A stretch of 64,000 bases of DNA from JAVJST01 sp965229715 (GTDB lineage Bacteria; Pseudomonadota; Alphaproteobacteria; Rhodospirillales; Casp-alpha2): NCBI GenBank assembly GCA_965229715.1, contig CBDDJL010000002.1, forward strand, positions 124,001-188,000. Direction: 5' to 3'. The translations under genes and the position numbers were made by a program. Of the stretch, positions 16,749 through 25,562 are shown piece after piece (the first letter of the stretch is position 1; the number at the start of each line of letters is the position of its first letter). The notes under the pieces are model-generated. The model saw only the letters and a program-made list of their open reading frames with translations. It was not told the origin of the DNA and did no database searches.

Positions 16749-17771
16749 TCAGTTGGCCGAGAGTTCCGCTGATTTCAACCGCTGGCTGCCCCTGTATTCA
16801 TTCGGTGTTTCACCGAACTCGTGCTTGAAGACCGCGCCGAACCGCGACGGACTCTCGTAGCCGCACTCCAAGCCGATGTCGATAACGCGCATGTCCGTAT
16901 TGGTGAGCAGTTTCTGTGCGCGCAGCATTTTCATCCGTCGGAGAGCCGCCATCGGCGTGGTGCCGAGAATCTTTCGGAAGCGGCGCTCCAACTGACGAGT
17001 GCTGGTGCCGGCCTGTTCGGCAACATCGTCAATCGATGGCTGTTCACAAACGTTCTTCTCAAGAATCAGCAGGGCCTTGCGCACTAGTATATCGGAGACG
17101 CCCTTGAAGACGTGATCGTGAGGCTGTACCGGAAAGGCGCGCAGGTTGTCGGGGATCATCAGGATACGCGCCGCCTTGTCGGCGAGGCGCCTACCGAGGT
17201 GGCGCTCGATCAACTCAAGCGACAGGCAGGCGGCACCGATACCGCCGGCGCAGGTACCGTGAGGGGCTCCGAGGTTGTAGAGGTTGGTGGTGTCCGGCAC
17301 GACCTCGTAGAAGCGCTCCATGAGATCGTCATGATGAAACCAGTTGACACAACACGTGCCGCCGTTGAGAAGCCCTGCCTGAATCATTGGGAACACACCT
17401 GTGCAGAGGCCAATGATCGACACCCCCGCGTGACCGACTTCTCGTAGGTACCGCGCAGTCTCGTCGTCGTGTCGCCGCTCCGTTTCGATCAACCCGCCAA
17501 CGACGACAAGGTGTGTCATGCCCGCAATGGACTGGCGCTTCGCAGTGGGTCTGATGTCGACTCCGCAACTGGAAACCACTGGATTGTCGTCGGCGGTCAT
17601 TACTTCCCAATGGCAACGAACCTGGCGGCTATTGTCACTGGTATCCGCAGCGAGACGCAGCGGGTCCAGGAACGTACTGAACGCCGACAACGTGAATCTG
17701 TCGAGCAACAGAAAGCCAACAGACAACGGCTCGACAGCTTCGTCCAGTTCTCCGTTCTCGGCACCCACCAC
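16749..17771 (-). CDS. GlxA-family (DJ-1/PfpI + AraC HTH) transcriptional regulator
   Basis: 340 residues. Residues about 18-190 form a class I glutamine amidotransferase-like (DJ-1/PfpI) domain: VGFLLLDRFTLSAFSTFLDP, HLVVVGGLIE and IGLCTGVFPMIQAG (nucleophile-elbow Cys present). Residues about 230-330 form an AraC HTH: EKNVCEQPSIDDVAEQAGTS, RQLERRFRKILGTTP and SPSRFGAVFKHEFGETPNEY. In Pseudomonas this architecture regulates betaine, carnitine and sarcosine catabolism (GbdR, CdhR, SouR), so a creatine- or sarcosine-responsive role fits but is inference. No ATG is available; I prefer GTG 17771 with GAGAGG upstream over GTG 17810. Last gene of the leftward transporter-creatinase operon. Confidence 0.88.
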   Translation of the reverse strand: MVGAENGELDEAVEPLSVGFLLLDRFTLSAFSTFLDPLRLAADTSDNSRQVRCHWEVMTADDNPVVSSCGVDIRPTAKRQSIAGMTHLVVVGGLIETERRHDDETARYLREVGHAGVSIIGLCTGVFPMIQAGLLNGGTCCVNWFHHDDLMERFYEVVPDTTNLYNLGAPHGTCAGGIGAACLSLELIERHLGRRLADKAARILMIPDNLRAFPVQPHDHVFKGVSDILVRKALLILEKNVCEQPSIDDVAEQAGTSTRQLERRFRKILGTTPMAALRRMKMLRAQKLLTNTDMRVIDIGLECGYESPSRFGAVFKHEFGETPNEYRGSQRLKSAELSAN

Positions 17772-17843
17772 GAACCGCCTCTCTATCGACGACCCGGAAG
17801 CACACCGCACCTCCGGGCCAATCGAATATCTGTAGTATGCCGA

Positions 17844-19058
17844 TCAGTTCTTGATGACGTTCTTTTCGGGGCCGTACGGAAATCCGGTGATGTTGCGGGC
17901 ACCGTCCTCGGTCACGACGAGGATGTCGTGTTCGCGGTATCCGCCGGCACCGGGCAGGCCCTCGGGCAGCATGATCATCGGCTCCATGGAAACCACCATG
18001 TTCGGTTCAAGGACCGTCTCGATATCCTCGCGCAGTTCTACGCCGGCCTCGCGGCCGTAGTAGTGGCAAAGCACGCCGAACGAATGGCCGTAACCGAACG
18101 AACGGTACTTCAGCAGATCCCACTCGCGGTACATTTCATTGAGTTCTATGGCGATGTCGCAGCACCGGGCGCCCGGTTTGATGAGTTCGAGACCACGTTC
18201 GTGCACCGCGACGTTCTTCTCCCAAAGATCGAGCGACGCGTCGTCGACCGAGTCGCAGAACAACGTGCGCTCGAGCGCCGTGTAGTAGCCGAAGATCATC
18301 GGGAAGCAATTGAGGCTGAGGATGTCGCCCGACTGGATCTTCTTGTTCGTCACCGGATTGTGGGCACCGTCGGTGTTGATGCCCGACTGGAACCAGGTCC
18401 AGGTGTCCATCAGCTCGACATAGGGGTGATTGGAGGCGATCTCGCGCAGCATAGCGCTGGTCGATGCGATGGCCACCTCGTGCTCCGGCACGCCGGCGCC
18501 GATCGCCTGTGCGCACGCTTCGCCGCCAATATCTGCGGTTTTGGCGCCTTCTTCGATCAGCTTGATCTCTTCCGCCGACTTGATCGAGCGCATCCACATG
18601 CTCGGTTGTGCGATGTCGACGAACTCGACCCCGGGAAGGGCTTCGGCGAGCTGGTTCTTGTAGTCCAGCGAAACGTGGTCAAACTCGATGCCGATCCGCT
18701 TTGCGCTCTTGGTCAGGTTCTGGACCGCAAAGTAGAAGTTGTCCTTGCGCCAGTCCGTATAGGTGACGTTGTCACCGAAAGTGCGCCGCCACGGCTGGCC
18801 GCCGTCGATGCCGGCGGAAATGCTGGTGGCCGCATCGTGAGTGATCACAAATCCGTACTTGCGGCCGAAGTAGCAATAGAGGAATCCGGAGTAGTAGTTG
18901 ATGCAGTGATAGGACGTGAAAAGGCACGCATCCACGTCGTTGTCGGCCATCCACTTACGGACGTCATTCTGCCGGCGCGTCATCTCCGCGTCGGAAAAGG
19001 GCGAGTATTCCTTCTCGCCATTGTGCCATGTAACCAGGCGATCCATGTCGCTCGACAT
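17844..19058 (-). CDS. Creatinase (creatine amidinohydrolase)
   Basis: 404-residue cytoplasmic enzyme converting creatine to sarcosine and urea (EC 3.5.3.3). From memory it follows the Pseudomonas creatinase along its whole length: SYHCINYYSGFLYC, ISAGIDGGQPWRRT, MDTWTWFQSGINTDGAHNPV (catalytic His in AHNP), FGYYTALERTLF, YGHSFGVLCHYYGREAG, and SMEPMIMLPEGLPGAGGYRE (active-site Glu). This is the M24 'pita-bread' fold without the metal-ligand set of true aminopeptidases. Start ATG 19058 has AAGGAG 9 nt upstream. It sits 83 bp after the ABC ATPase gene and before glxA, in the same direction. Creatininase, the enzyme for the preceding step, is in the same island. Confidence 0.95.
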   Translation of the reverse strand: MSSDMDRLVTWHNGEKEYSPFSDAEMTRRQNDVRKWMADNDVDACLFTSYHCINYYSGFLYCYFGRKYGFVITHDAATSISAGIDGGQPWRRTFGDNVTYTDWRKDNFYFAVQNLTKSAKRIGIEFDHVSLDYKNQLAEALPGVEFVDIAQPSMWMRSIKSAEEIKLIEEGAKTADIGGEACAQAIGAGVPEHEVAIASTSAMLREIASNHPYVELMDTWTWFQSGINTDGAHNPVTNKKIQSGDILSLNCFPMIFGYYTALERTLFCDSVDDASLDLWEKNVAVHERGLELIKPGARCCDIAIELNEMYREWDLLKYRSFGYGHSFGVLCHYYGREAGVELREDIETVLEPNMVVSMEPMIMLPEGLPGAGGYREHDILVVTEDGARNITGFPYGPEKNVIKN

Positions 19059-19141
19059 TGTTCTTCTCCTTCTTGTCATTCTCCAAGGCAGGCAAAACAG
19101 GGTCGCCTCGGAGTCGTTGAGCCAAAATTTCGGTGACGGGG

Positions 19142-20230
19142 TTACGTCGAAGCAGGAATGATGTGGCCATCATCGGCTTGCCATGAGAGAAAAAGTTGCG
19201 TCCCAGCGTGAGTGTTCAGCTGCTCCAGTTCACGTTGCTGCTTTTGCGCAACGAACTCCACGCCGTTTGCCGCCTTGAAGTAGAGCGTGACGACCGAGCC
19301 GACAAACTCTTCACTGATAACCTTTGCCTCAACCACATTGTCCGCGGAGGGGCGTTCTTCGGAAACGACCACCCGGTCAGCGCTGACGACGAAGGTCGCC
19401 TCTGAACCAGCCGCGGGCGAAACAGTATCGCCCGCTTTCACGAGCAGGTTGCCAACGGGGGAGTCGACACTGATGGTGTCGCCGGACGGCGTTGCGTTAC
19501 CCGACAGGATGTTGTTGCCGCCAATGAATTCCGCGACGAACTGCGTTGCTGGATTGTGGTAAATTTCGCGCGGCGAACCGATCTGTTCAATGACGCCGGC
19601 GCTCATGATGACGACGCGGTCTGCCATCGCGAAGGCTTCCGACTGGCTGTGCGTCACATAGACGAACGTGATTCCGAGCTCGCGTTGCAGTTCCGTCAGG
19701 ACGCCCTGCATGCGGATGGTAAGGTTCGCATCCAATGCGCTCAGCGGTTCGTCTAGAAGCAGCATCTCGGGCTCGGTAACAAGCGAGCGGGCGAGAGCCA
19801 CGCGCTGACGCTGCCCGCCCGAAAGCTGGCTGATGTCACGTTCGGCGAACTGACCGATCTCCATACGATCCAACCAGTCGAGCGCCTTCTTCTTGCGGGT
19901 CGCCGCATCCATGCCCCGCATCTTGAGGCCGAACTCGACGTTTTCCCGGACGTTAAGGAACGGAAACAGCGCCAGTGATTGCCACACCATGGGGGTGTCG
20001 CGCATCGAGGCGGAAACATCGTTCATCAGCTGATCGCCGATGTACAGCTGACCCTCGGTCGGCGCTTCAAGGCCCGCGAGCATGCGCAATGTTGTGGTCT
20101 TGCCGCAGCCACTGGACCCCATGATGGCGACGAACTCGCCCTTGTAGATCTCCAGGCTCATGGGCTGGACGGCAATGAAATCTCCAAAGCGCTTACCGAC
20201 GTTTTCAAAGCGGACGATCGTTTCAGTCAT
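19142..20230 (-). CDS. ABC transporter ATP-binding protein, polyamine (PotA) type
   Basis: 362-residue ATPase: Walker A GSSGCGKTT, Q-loop in VWQSLALFP, signature LSGGQRQRVALARS, Walker B MLLLDEPLSALD and H-loop THSQSEA. The extra C-terminal ~120 residues form a TOBE-like regulatory domain, as in PotA/FbpC. It powers uptake through the two permeases encoded just upstream. The family usually imports spermidine/putrescine, but the location beside creatinase points to creatine, creatinine or a related guanidino compound as substrate (inference). The gap to the upstream permease gene is 18 bp; the downstream gap to creatinase is 83 bp. Confidence 0.92.
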   Translation of the reverse strand: MTETIVRFENVGKRFGDFIAVQPMSLEIYKGEFVAIMGSSGCGKTTTLRMLAGLEAPTEGQLYIGDQLMNDVSASMRDTPMVWQSLALFPFLNVRENVEFGLKMRGMDAATRKKKALDWLDRMEIGQFAERDISQLSGGQRQRVALARSLVTEPEMLLLDEPLSALDANLTIRMQGVLTELQRELGITFVYVTHSQSEAFAMADRVVIMSAGVIEQIGSPREIYHNPATQFVAEFIGGNNILSGNATPSGDTISVDSPVGNLLVKAGDTVSPAAGSEATFVVSADRVVVSEERPSADNVVEAKVISEEFVGSVVTLYFKAANGVEFVAQKQQRELEQLNTHAGTQLFLSWQADDGHIIPAST

Positions 20231-20248
20231 CTATCCAATCCAATCATC

Positions 20249-21049
20249 TCAGTCGTCGTTCGAGGTCGCCGTATCCGGGCGGCGCATGAGAAGGACTTGC
20301 GCAACGACGACCAAGGTCATCGAGGTTGCGAATACCATCGAGCCGATGGCGTTGATGCGCGGGCTTACCTGCCCTTGAAGGAATCCGAGCACCTTGACCG
20401 GAAGGGTCTCGTTGAGGCCTGAGACGAACCAGGCGACGGCGAACTCGTCGAAGGAAACCGCCATGGTGATGCAGAGCGCCGCAATGATGGCAGGCTTGCA
20501 GAACGGAATGATGACCTCGCGCATGGCGCGCCATTCGCTAGCTCCCAGATTCCACGCGGCTGCTTCGAGCGAGGGATCCATTTGCGACAACCGCAGCCGG
20601 CAGATCGCCATGGCGAACGGGGCGCAGAGAACGATGTGGCTGATCATCACAGAGTGCACGTCGCCCGAGAGCCCCACGCGCGACAGGAAGGCCAGCATCG
20701 ACAAACCCATGATGACGAGCGGGATGGTCGGCGGCAGAAGCGCCAGAGCCAGATAGACCGTCTTGCCAAAGAACTTGTAACGGAAGTCCGTGTAGGCAGC
20801 GGTAAATCCGATGAAGGTCGAAACCAATGAGGCGACGACGCCGACAATGAGGCTGTTCCGCAGACCGTCCCAGACCAACGGATCGTCGGCAATCGCCTGA
20901 TACCACTTGAGGCTAAACTCGCCCAGTGGCAGAGACGGAAAGCGGTCCGAATTGAAAGAGAACACGAAGCTCGCAATGATCGGGGCGAAAATGAACGCGT
21001 AGATCAGGAGTACATAGAATCTCAGACCGAAGGTGACGCCGTTGCGCAT
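20249..21049 (-). CDS. ABC transporter permease, PotC type
   Basis: 266-residue inner-membrane protein with about six hydrophobic helices. The EAA loop that contacts the ATPase is LEAAAWNLGASEWRAMREVI, conserved at E-A-A---G. N-terminal FYVLLIYAFIFAPIIASFVF and the SFDEFAVAWFVSG segment near the C-terminus are typical PotC/YdcV features. Starts 3 bp after the stop of the partner permease gene, so translation is probably coupled. Confidence 0.92.
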   Translation of the reverse strand: MRNGVTFGLRFYVLLIYAFIFAPIIASFVFSFNSDRFPSLPLGEFSLKWYQAIADDPLVWDGLRNSLIVGVVASLVSTFIGFTAAYTDFRYKFFGKTVYLALALLPPTIPLVIMGLSMLAFLSRVGLSGDVHSVMISHIVLCAPFAMAICRLRLSQMDPSLEAAAWNLGASEWRAMREVIIPFCKPAIIAALCITMAVSFDEFAVAWFVSGLNETLPVKVLGFLQGQVSPRINAIGSMVFATSMTLVVVAQVLLMRRPDTATSNDD

Positions 21050-21052
21050 GGT

Positions 21053-21895
21053 TCAGGCCCTCTTCCGGTAGGCGAACCAGATCGCCGAGAATGCCACCGC
21101 CAGGAGCGTTGCGACCATGGTGACGGCGATGACTGCGGCCCGGGGCCATTGTTGGCCGGCCTTGGTCGTGTCGGTGATTAGGATGCTCAGGGTCGGCGGC
21201 GTGCTGCCGCCAAGGTAGAGTGGACTAACGAAGTCGCCGAACGAGAGGATGAAGCAGAACAGGGCGGCGATCACCAGACCGACGCGGGCCGACGGAATGA
21301 CCACAAGGAAAACGGTCTTGAGCGGACCGCAGCGAAGATTGTGCGCCGCCTCGACCAGAGTGCGGTCGATGAACACGAGGCTGAACATTTGCAGCAGGAT
21401 GACCAGCGGCATAGTCAGCGTCATGTAGCCGACGATGGTGCCGAACGGTGTGTTCAGCATCAGAAACGGGCCGATCCCGAGCATGCCCAGGGCAGCGTTG
21501 ATGATTCCTTCGTCCGACAGGAAGACCTGCCACGAATAGACGCGAACGAGGTAGCTCGTGAAGAACGGCGTGATCAGAAGGAGCACGGCGAGGCGACGAA
21601 ACGACTCGCTCGTCTTGAAGGCGATCGCATAGGAGCACGGAAAAGCGAGGACACTGGTGATGGCTGTCGTCAAGCCGGCCAGCCAGATAGTACGAAAGTA
21701 CGTATCCCAGAAGTAGCCACGGCCGTACATCTTGATCCAGTTGACCATCTCGAAGGCCGGTTCCACGCGATAGTTCTTCACCACCCAGAATGTCAGCGCG
21801 ACCAGGAAAGCGAGGGGCAATGCAAAGAACAGCACCTGCCAAACCACCATCGGTAGAACGAACGTCAATCCGTAAAGGCTGATTTTTCTTTGCAT
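21053..21895 (-). CDS. ABC transporter permease, PotB type
   Basis: 280-residue polytopic membrane protein, about six helices. It has the PotB-like N-terminal helix LTFVLPMVVWQVLFFALPLA, the PFFTSYLVRVYSWQVFLSDE periplasmic-loop motif characteristic of polyamine-type permeases, and the EAA loop LVEAAHNLRCGPLKTVFLVV. It pairs with the PotC-type subunit to form the channel. It begins 98 bp after the binding-protein gene. Confidence 0.92.
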   Translation of the reverse strand: MQRKISLYGLTFVLPMVVWQVLFFALPLAFLVALTFWVVKNYRVEPAFEMVNWIKMYGRGYFWDTYFRTIWLAGLTTAITSVLAFPCSYAIAFKTSESFRRLAVLLLITPFFTSYLVRVYSWQVFLSDEGIINAALGMLGIGPFLMLNTPFGTIVGYMTLTMPLVILLQMFSLVFIDRTLVEAAHNLRCGPLKTVFLVVIPSARVGLVIAALFCFILSFGDFVSPLYLGGSTPPTLSILITDTTKAGQQWPRAAVIAVTMVATLLAVAFSAIWFAYRKRA

Positions 21896-21993
21896 CGTTC
21901 TGCCTTCTCGGTTCCGATCGTCTCTCTTCGGTCAAGAAAAGTTGCTGCAGACGTCCGAGGGCGTTCAGGACGCCTGCAGCAGTCAGGGGAGGT

Positions 21994-23133
21994 TTAAGCG
22001 TTCTTGTACTCGGACCAGACGTCATTCCAATCTTCGAGTGACTGGTTGACCGGCAGGGCCCGGAACTTGATCAGGCCGCTACGGATGTCGTCCATGACAT
22101 TCGACTTGCCGAGTTCCATGCGTTGACGCGCGGCCTCTCCCGGCGTCGCCTTCGCCAATTCTTCCCAGCCCTTCTTGTTCGGGATCATCGCCGGATAGGC
22201 GGCCATGTTCGCGGAAACGACCTGCCCCTTCGGCGAGGTAATGAACTGGATGAACTTCCTGGCGATATCGTGGTTCTTGGAACCCTTGCCAATGCTGAAG
22301 GACTCGGTCCACTGCAGACCGCCTTCCTCGGGGATTGCGGTTTTCACGGACGCACCGTTCTTTTCGAGCACACCGGTGATCCAGTCGCCGATGCCTGCAA
22401 AGGCGTGCATCTGGCCATTCTTCAGCGACGAGAACGTTCCGCCGTAGTCGAAGAAGCCGCCAACCTGCGGGCGAAGCGTCATGACCTTGTCCTGAACCCC
22501 GTTCCAGGCAGAATCATCGAGAGCAAAGGGCTCGCTGTTGCCGTTCAACAGGCTGATCTGTCCGAGGTTGGGCAAATGCCAATCGAAGTGACCGAGTTTG
22601 CCGCTCAGCTTGTCGTCCCAGTAGACGTTGTAGGAACGAACGTCGCTCTCGGATAGTGCTTCGGTGTTGTAGGCAATACCAAGAAAACCGAAACGGGCCA
22701 TGACCGAATAGAGATCGTCGCCGTTCCAGTGGCCGGGAAAATTCTGAAACTCGGGCCAGTAGTCGTCAAAGTGATAGTCGTTCGGATCCAACTGCTCGAT
22801 GTAGCCTGCGGCATTCAGCTGCTGGACGTATTCGGCATCCGACAGGATCAGGTCGTAAGTACCCGCCGGCGACTGGGCGATCAGCGCCAGCATATTGTCG
22901 CCCCCGGTATAGTACTTCGGCACGATCTTGACGTTGTGCTGTTCTTCGAAGGCGGCCACGACATCGGGCTCGCCATGGCCGTACCAGGCCAGCATTGTGA
23001 CTTCGGTCGCCGCATGGGCGCGACGAATGAACGGTGCGCTGAGGACGGCTGAACCGGCAAGCGCCGCGCTGCCCTTCAGCACGTTCCGACGGGTAATTCC
23101 AGAAACGGTTTTACGATTCATGACGCCTTGCAT
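21994..23133 (-). CDS. Periplasmic substrate-binding protein, PotD type, Tat signal
   Basis: 379 residues (375 from the in-frame ATG at 23121). It begins with a twin-arginine signal, TRRNVLKGSAALAGSAVLSA, and a probable cleavage after RRAHA, so it would be exported folded. The mature part opens VTMLAWYGHGEPDVVAAFEE and continues like PotD/PotF family binding proteins (DLILSDAEYVQQL, GFLGIAYNTEAL). It delivers substrate to the adjacent permeases and is the first gene of a leftward operon binding protein-permease-permease-ATPase-creatinase-glxA. The 178-bp region before it carries an imperfect palindrome CATAAGCATCGTTATG near 23258, a candidate regulator site. Confidence 0.9.
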   Translation of the reverse strand: MQGVMNRKTVSGITRRNVLKGSAALAGSAVLSAPFIRRAHAATEVTMLAWYGHGEPDVVAAFEEQHNVKIVPKYYTGGDNMLALIAQSPAGTYDLILSDAEYVQQLNAAGYIEQLDPNDYHFDDYWPEFQNFPGHWNGDDLYSVMARFGFLGIAYNTEALSESDVRSYNVYWDDKLSGKLGHFDWHLPNLGQISLLNGNSEPFALDDSAWNGVQDKVMTLRPQVGGFFDYGGTFSSLKNGQMHAFAGIGDWITGVLEKNGASVKTAIPEEGGLQWTESFSIGKGSKNHDIARKFIQFITSPKGQVVSANMAAYPAMIPNKKGWEELAKATPGEAARQRMELGKSNVMDDIRSGLIKFRALPVNQSLEDWNDVWSEYKNA

Positions 23134-23310
23134 TCTCTGTGTACTCCCAAATTTTGAAGTGATGGATGTCGCCGCCGCTTTTGCGATCTTCTGCGCGTTG
23201 GAGTCACGTTATCGGTCACCCTTTCATTTCGCCAATTTATAGTTCTGATGAATACATAAGCATCGTTATGCATCACAGAAATCCATGCGAATTTTCAGAG
23301 GGCTATATAG

Positions 23311-24210
23311 TCAGTGGTGCGCACTCAGACGCTTGAAATCGCGATCTTCCGCGTCGTCCAGGCTCATTGTCAGGTGATTAACGAGGGCGAGACCCGCGTC
23401 CGTCATGCGCGGATGTTTGTAGTAGAGTCCGACCTGAATATTGGCGAGTGGCGGAAACCCGTCTTCGGGGTTCAGCACTTTCATGCCGGGCATCATGGTT
23501 CTTTTTGTCAGAGCGCTGACGCCGAGCCCGGAGAGAACAGCCGTTTGCAGACTGTTGACCCCGGGACTGGAATACACGATCCGCCACTGGCGGTTGATCG
23601 ACGACAAGGATTCGACCATGCGGTTTCGGTATTCGCACCCCTCGGGATGCGCAACAATCGGCACCACTTCATTGACCGACACATCAAGGTCCTCGCTTGC
23701 CGCCCAGATCGGTCGCTCGACCCATGCGCGGGATAAATGTTGACTGACCCGCTCGCCGGTCATCGCGATCACCACATCAAAATCATCAGCCGCCAAACCT
23801 TCCAGCAACGGCTTACTGAGTTCACAGTAGGTCTCCAGATTGACCTCGGCGTGCTGCTTTACGTATTCAGTCAGCACCCCCTGCAGAAAGGCCACGGCAT
23901 AGTCGGTCGGCAAGCCCACACGGATCGTCCCGGCAATCTCCGCCTCGTGAAACCTGGAAATGGCTTCGTCATTGAGACATAGAATTTGTCGGGCGTAGAC
24001 TGCGAGCCGAGCACCATCATCTGTCAACGAGAGGTTCCGCCGTTCCTGACTCAGGAGCTTAACGCCGACGATTTCCTCCAGTCTGCGCATCTGCAAACTT
24101 ATCGCCGGTTGCGTGCGGCCCAGAACGTCACCGGCCTTCGTATAACCGCCAAGGTCCGCCACGGTGATGAATGTGCGAAGAAGGTCCATCGGTAGGTTGG
24201 TGCGGTGCAT
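23311..24210 (-). CDS. LysR-family transcriptional regulator
   Basis: 299 residues from ATG 24210 (an upstream ATG at 24228 and a downstream one at 24189 are alternatives). The N-terminal winged HTH is unmistakable: MDLLRTFITVADLGGYTKAG, then VLGRTQPAISLQMRRLEEIV. The C-terminal part is a periplasmic-binding-protein-like effector domain (GTIRVGLPTDYAVAFLQGVL). It is divergent from creatininase (121 bp between starts) and lies directly upstream of the transporter operon, so it is well placed to control both in response to creatinine, creatine or sarcosine. Effector identity is inference. Confidence 0.92.
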   Translation of the reverse strand: MHRTNLPMDLLRTFITVADLGGYTKAGDVLGRTQPAISLQMRRLEEIVGVKLLSQERRNLSLTDDGARLAVYARQILCLNDEAISRFHEAEIAGTIRVGLPTDYAVAFLQGVLTEYVKQHAEVNLETYCELSKPLLEGLAADDFDVVIAMTGERVSQHLSRAWVERPIWAASEDLDVSVNEVVPIVAHPEGCEYRNRMVESLSSINRQWRIVYSSPGVNSLQTAVLSGLGVSALTKRTMMPGMKVLNPEDGFPPLANIQVGLYYKHPRMTDAGLALVNHLTMSLDDAEDRDFKRLSAHH

Positions 24211-24330
24211 CGCAGGTCTCATTTCCATTGTTTATGCGTGCATCATAATTATCAATTTTGCTTATTCATGTGTAGCCCTCATTCTCTGATCCCAGTTTAG
24301 GCAACGAAGCTCCATTGAACGAGGCATGAG

Positions 24331-25125
24331 ATGAACGGTGAGACAGTTTTTGTCGGCGAGATGAGCTGGCCGGATTACGACGAACAGGTTCAATCAGGCG
24401 CGCCATTGCTACTGCCCATCGGATCTCTGGAACAGCACGGACATCATATGTCCATGAATGTCGACGTGTTGTTGCCGACCGCATTCTGCAAGAGGATTGC
24501 CAAGTTGGTCGGCGGGATCGTGGGGCAACCGTTCATCTATGGCTACAAGTCGCAGGTAAAGTCCGGCGGCGGTAACTACTGGCCCGGCACGACCAGCCTC
24601 GACGGCACAACGATGATCAATGCACTGAAAGACATCATCAAGGAATACGCGCGCCACGGCATCCGCAATATCGCGTTGATGAACGGTCACTTCGAGAATT
24701 CGTGGTTCATCGTCGAAGGTGTCGATCTCGCGCTCCGTGAGCTTCGCTGGGATGGTATTACGGACATGAAGATCGTTCTCATGTCGTACTGGGATTTCGT
24801 CACCGACGATGCAATTGCAAAACTGTATCCGGATGGGTTTACGGGGTGGGACATCGAGCACGGCGGTGTTCTCGAAACGTCTCTGATGCTCGTTCTGCAC
24901 CCCGAACTGGTCGACCTTGATTCAGCCGTCGACCATCCACCCGCCGAGTTTCCTCCATACGACGTTTACCCCGCTCCACGGGACTGGGTCGGTCCGAGCG
25001 GCACACTGTCGTCACCGAAGAATGCGAGCTACGAGAAAGGCGAGATCTTACTCGATGTGTGCACGAACGGCATCGTCGCGGCTTTGGAGCGGGAGTTCTC
25101 GCACCTGCCGGTGGCTGCTGCATAA
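24331..25125 (+). CDS. Creatininase (creatinine amidohydrolase)
   Basis: 264-residue enzyme interconverting creatinine and creatine (EC 3.5.2.10). Whole-length resemblance to Pseudomonas creatininase from memory. Metal and active-site regions are SLEQHGHHMSMNVDVLLPTA (Glu/His/Asp ligands), GYKSQVKSGGGN, the FPGTTSLDG-like WPGTTSLDGTT, LMNGHFENSWFIVEGVDLAL and GWDIEHGGVLETSLML. This is far closer to true creatininases than to MftE or formamide hydrolases of the wider family. It stands alone on the plus strand, divergent from LysR. It provides the first step and creatinase, 5 kb away, the second. No sarcosine oxidase or urease is in the window, so later steps must be elsewhere. Confidence 0.95.
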   Translation: MNGETVFVGEMSWPDYDEQVQSGAPLLLPIGSLEQHGHHMSMNVDVLLPTAFCKRIAKLVGGIVGQPFIYGYKSQVKSGGGNYWPGTTSLDGTTMINALKDIIKEYARHGIRNIALMNGHFENSWFIVEGVDLALRELRWDGITDMKIVLMSYWDFVTDDAIAKLYPDGFTGWDIEHGGVLETSLMLVLHPELVDLDSAVDHPPAEFPPYDVYPAPRDWVGPSGTLSSPKNASYEKGEILLDVCTNGIVAALEREFSHLPVAAA

Positions 25126-25196
25126 AATCTTCTTAATCTAAGACGCGGGGCAACCGCAGGTCGACGGCAGTGACTCGGCTAGTTTCCATGAATTTT

Positions 25197-25226
25197 CCCA
25201 CCTAAGGTAAGCTTACCTTAGGTGGG
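25197..25226 (+). terminator. 30-bp perfect palindrome after creatininase
   Basis: CCCACCTAAGGTAAG followed directly by its exact reverse complement, flanked by TTTT on the left and TTT on the right. It is 71 bp after the creatininase stop. As RNA it would form a strong hairpin with a short U-run, so a bidirectional terminator is the simplest reading; a protein-binding palindrome of the integration module is the alternative. Confidence 0.6.
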
Positions 25227-25294
25227 TTTGCGCCCCATCCGCGTTCCATGCCTACGTCACGGCATGCGATTCGCCACGCATTCAGCCGAATCTC

Positions 25295-25361
25295 CTATAG
25301 GAACATCCTTAGAGACCGTTCTCTATAGGGGCCGATTTTCTATAGAAAACGTTCTCTATAG
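25295..25361. promoter_or_regulatory. CTATAG iteron-like array before the excisionase/integrase genes
   Basis: Four CTATAG cores at 25295-25300, 25323-25328, 25340-25345 and 25356-25361. Two share a longer context (GTTCTCTATAGGG at 25319 and 25351), while the others are symmetric variants (TCCTATAGGA and TTTTCTATAGAAAA). Such clustered half-palindromes commonly bind an excisionase/AlpA-type protein or its repressor. The binding protein is unknown. Confidence 0.6.
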
Positions 25362-25544
25362 GGACGGATGCGCACCAGGCCGGTTTGCGTGTAAGCCATT
25401 CCGCATGAATACCGGCACCTCATTCCTACGTTACGTAGAGATGCCCTTTGTTAGGGGCGTTGCACCAACGCTTTGCCTTGCGGTGTCGTCGTTACGACAG
25501 TACGGCAAAAATTCGCAAAATTCCGAAACCGGCGGCCTCACCCT

Positions 25545-25562
25545 CGTAACGTTAACGTTACG
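25545..25562. repeat. 18-bp perfect palindrome
   Basis: CGTAACGTTAACGTTACG reads identically on both strands. It lies about 150 bp before the AlpA-like gene inside a 587-bp gene-free region (25126-25712) that also holds the CTATAG array and smaller GTAACG-type repeats. A candidate operator or arm-type integrase site. Confidence 0.7.

Noticed and set aside
17844..19058. Xaa-Pro aminopeptidase or ectoine hydrolase as the identity of the M24 protein
   Set aside because: Whole-length creatinase motifs (GINTDGAHNPV, SMEPMIMLPEGLPGAGGYRE) and neighbouring creatininase favour creatinase strongly.
17469..19136. Long plus-strand open frame (555 codons) antisense to creatinase and glxA
   Set aside because: It mirrors a clearly recognised gene pair, has no domain signature and no ribosome-binding site; such antisense frames are usual in GC-rich DNA.
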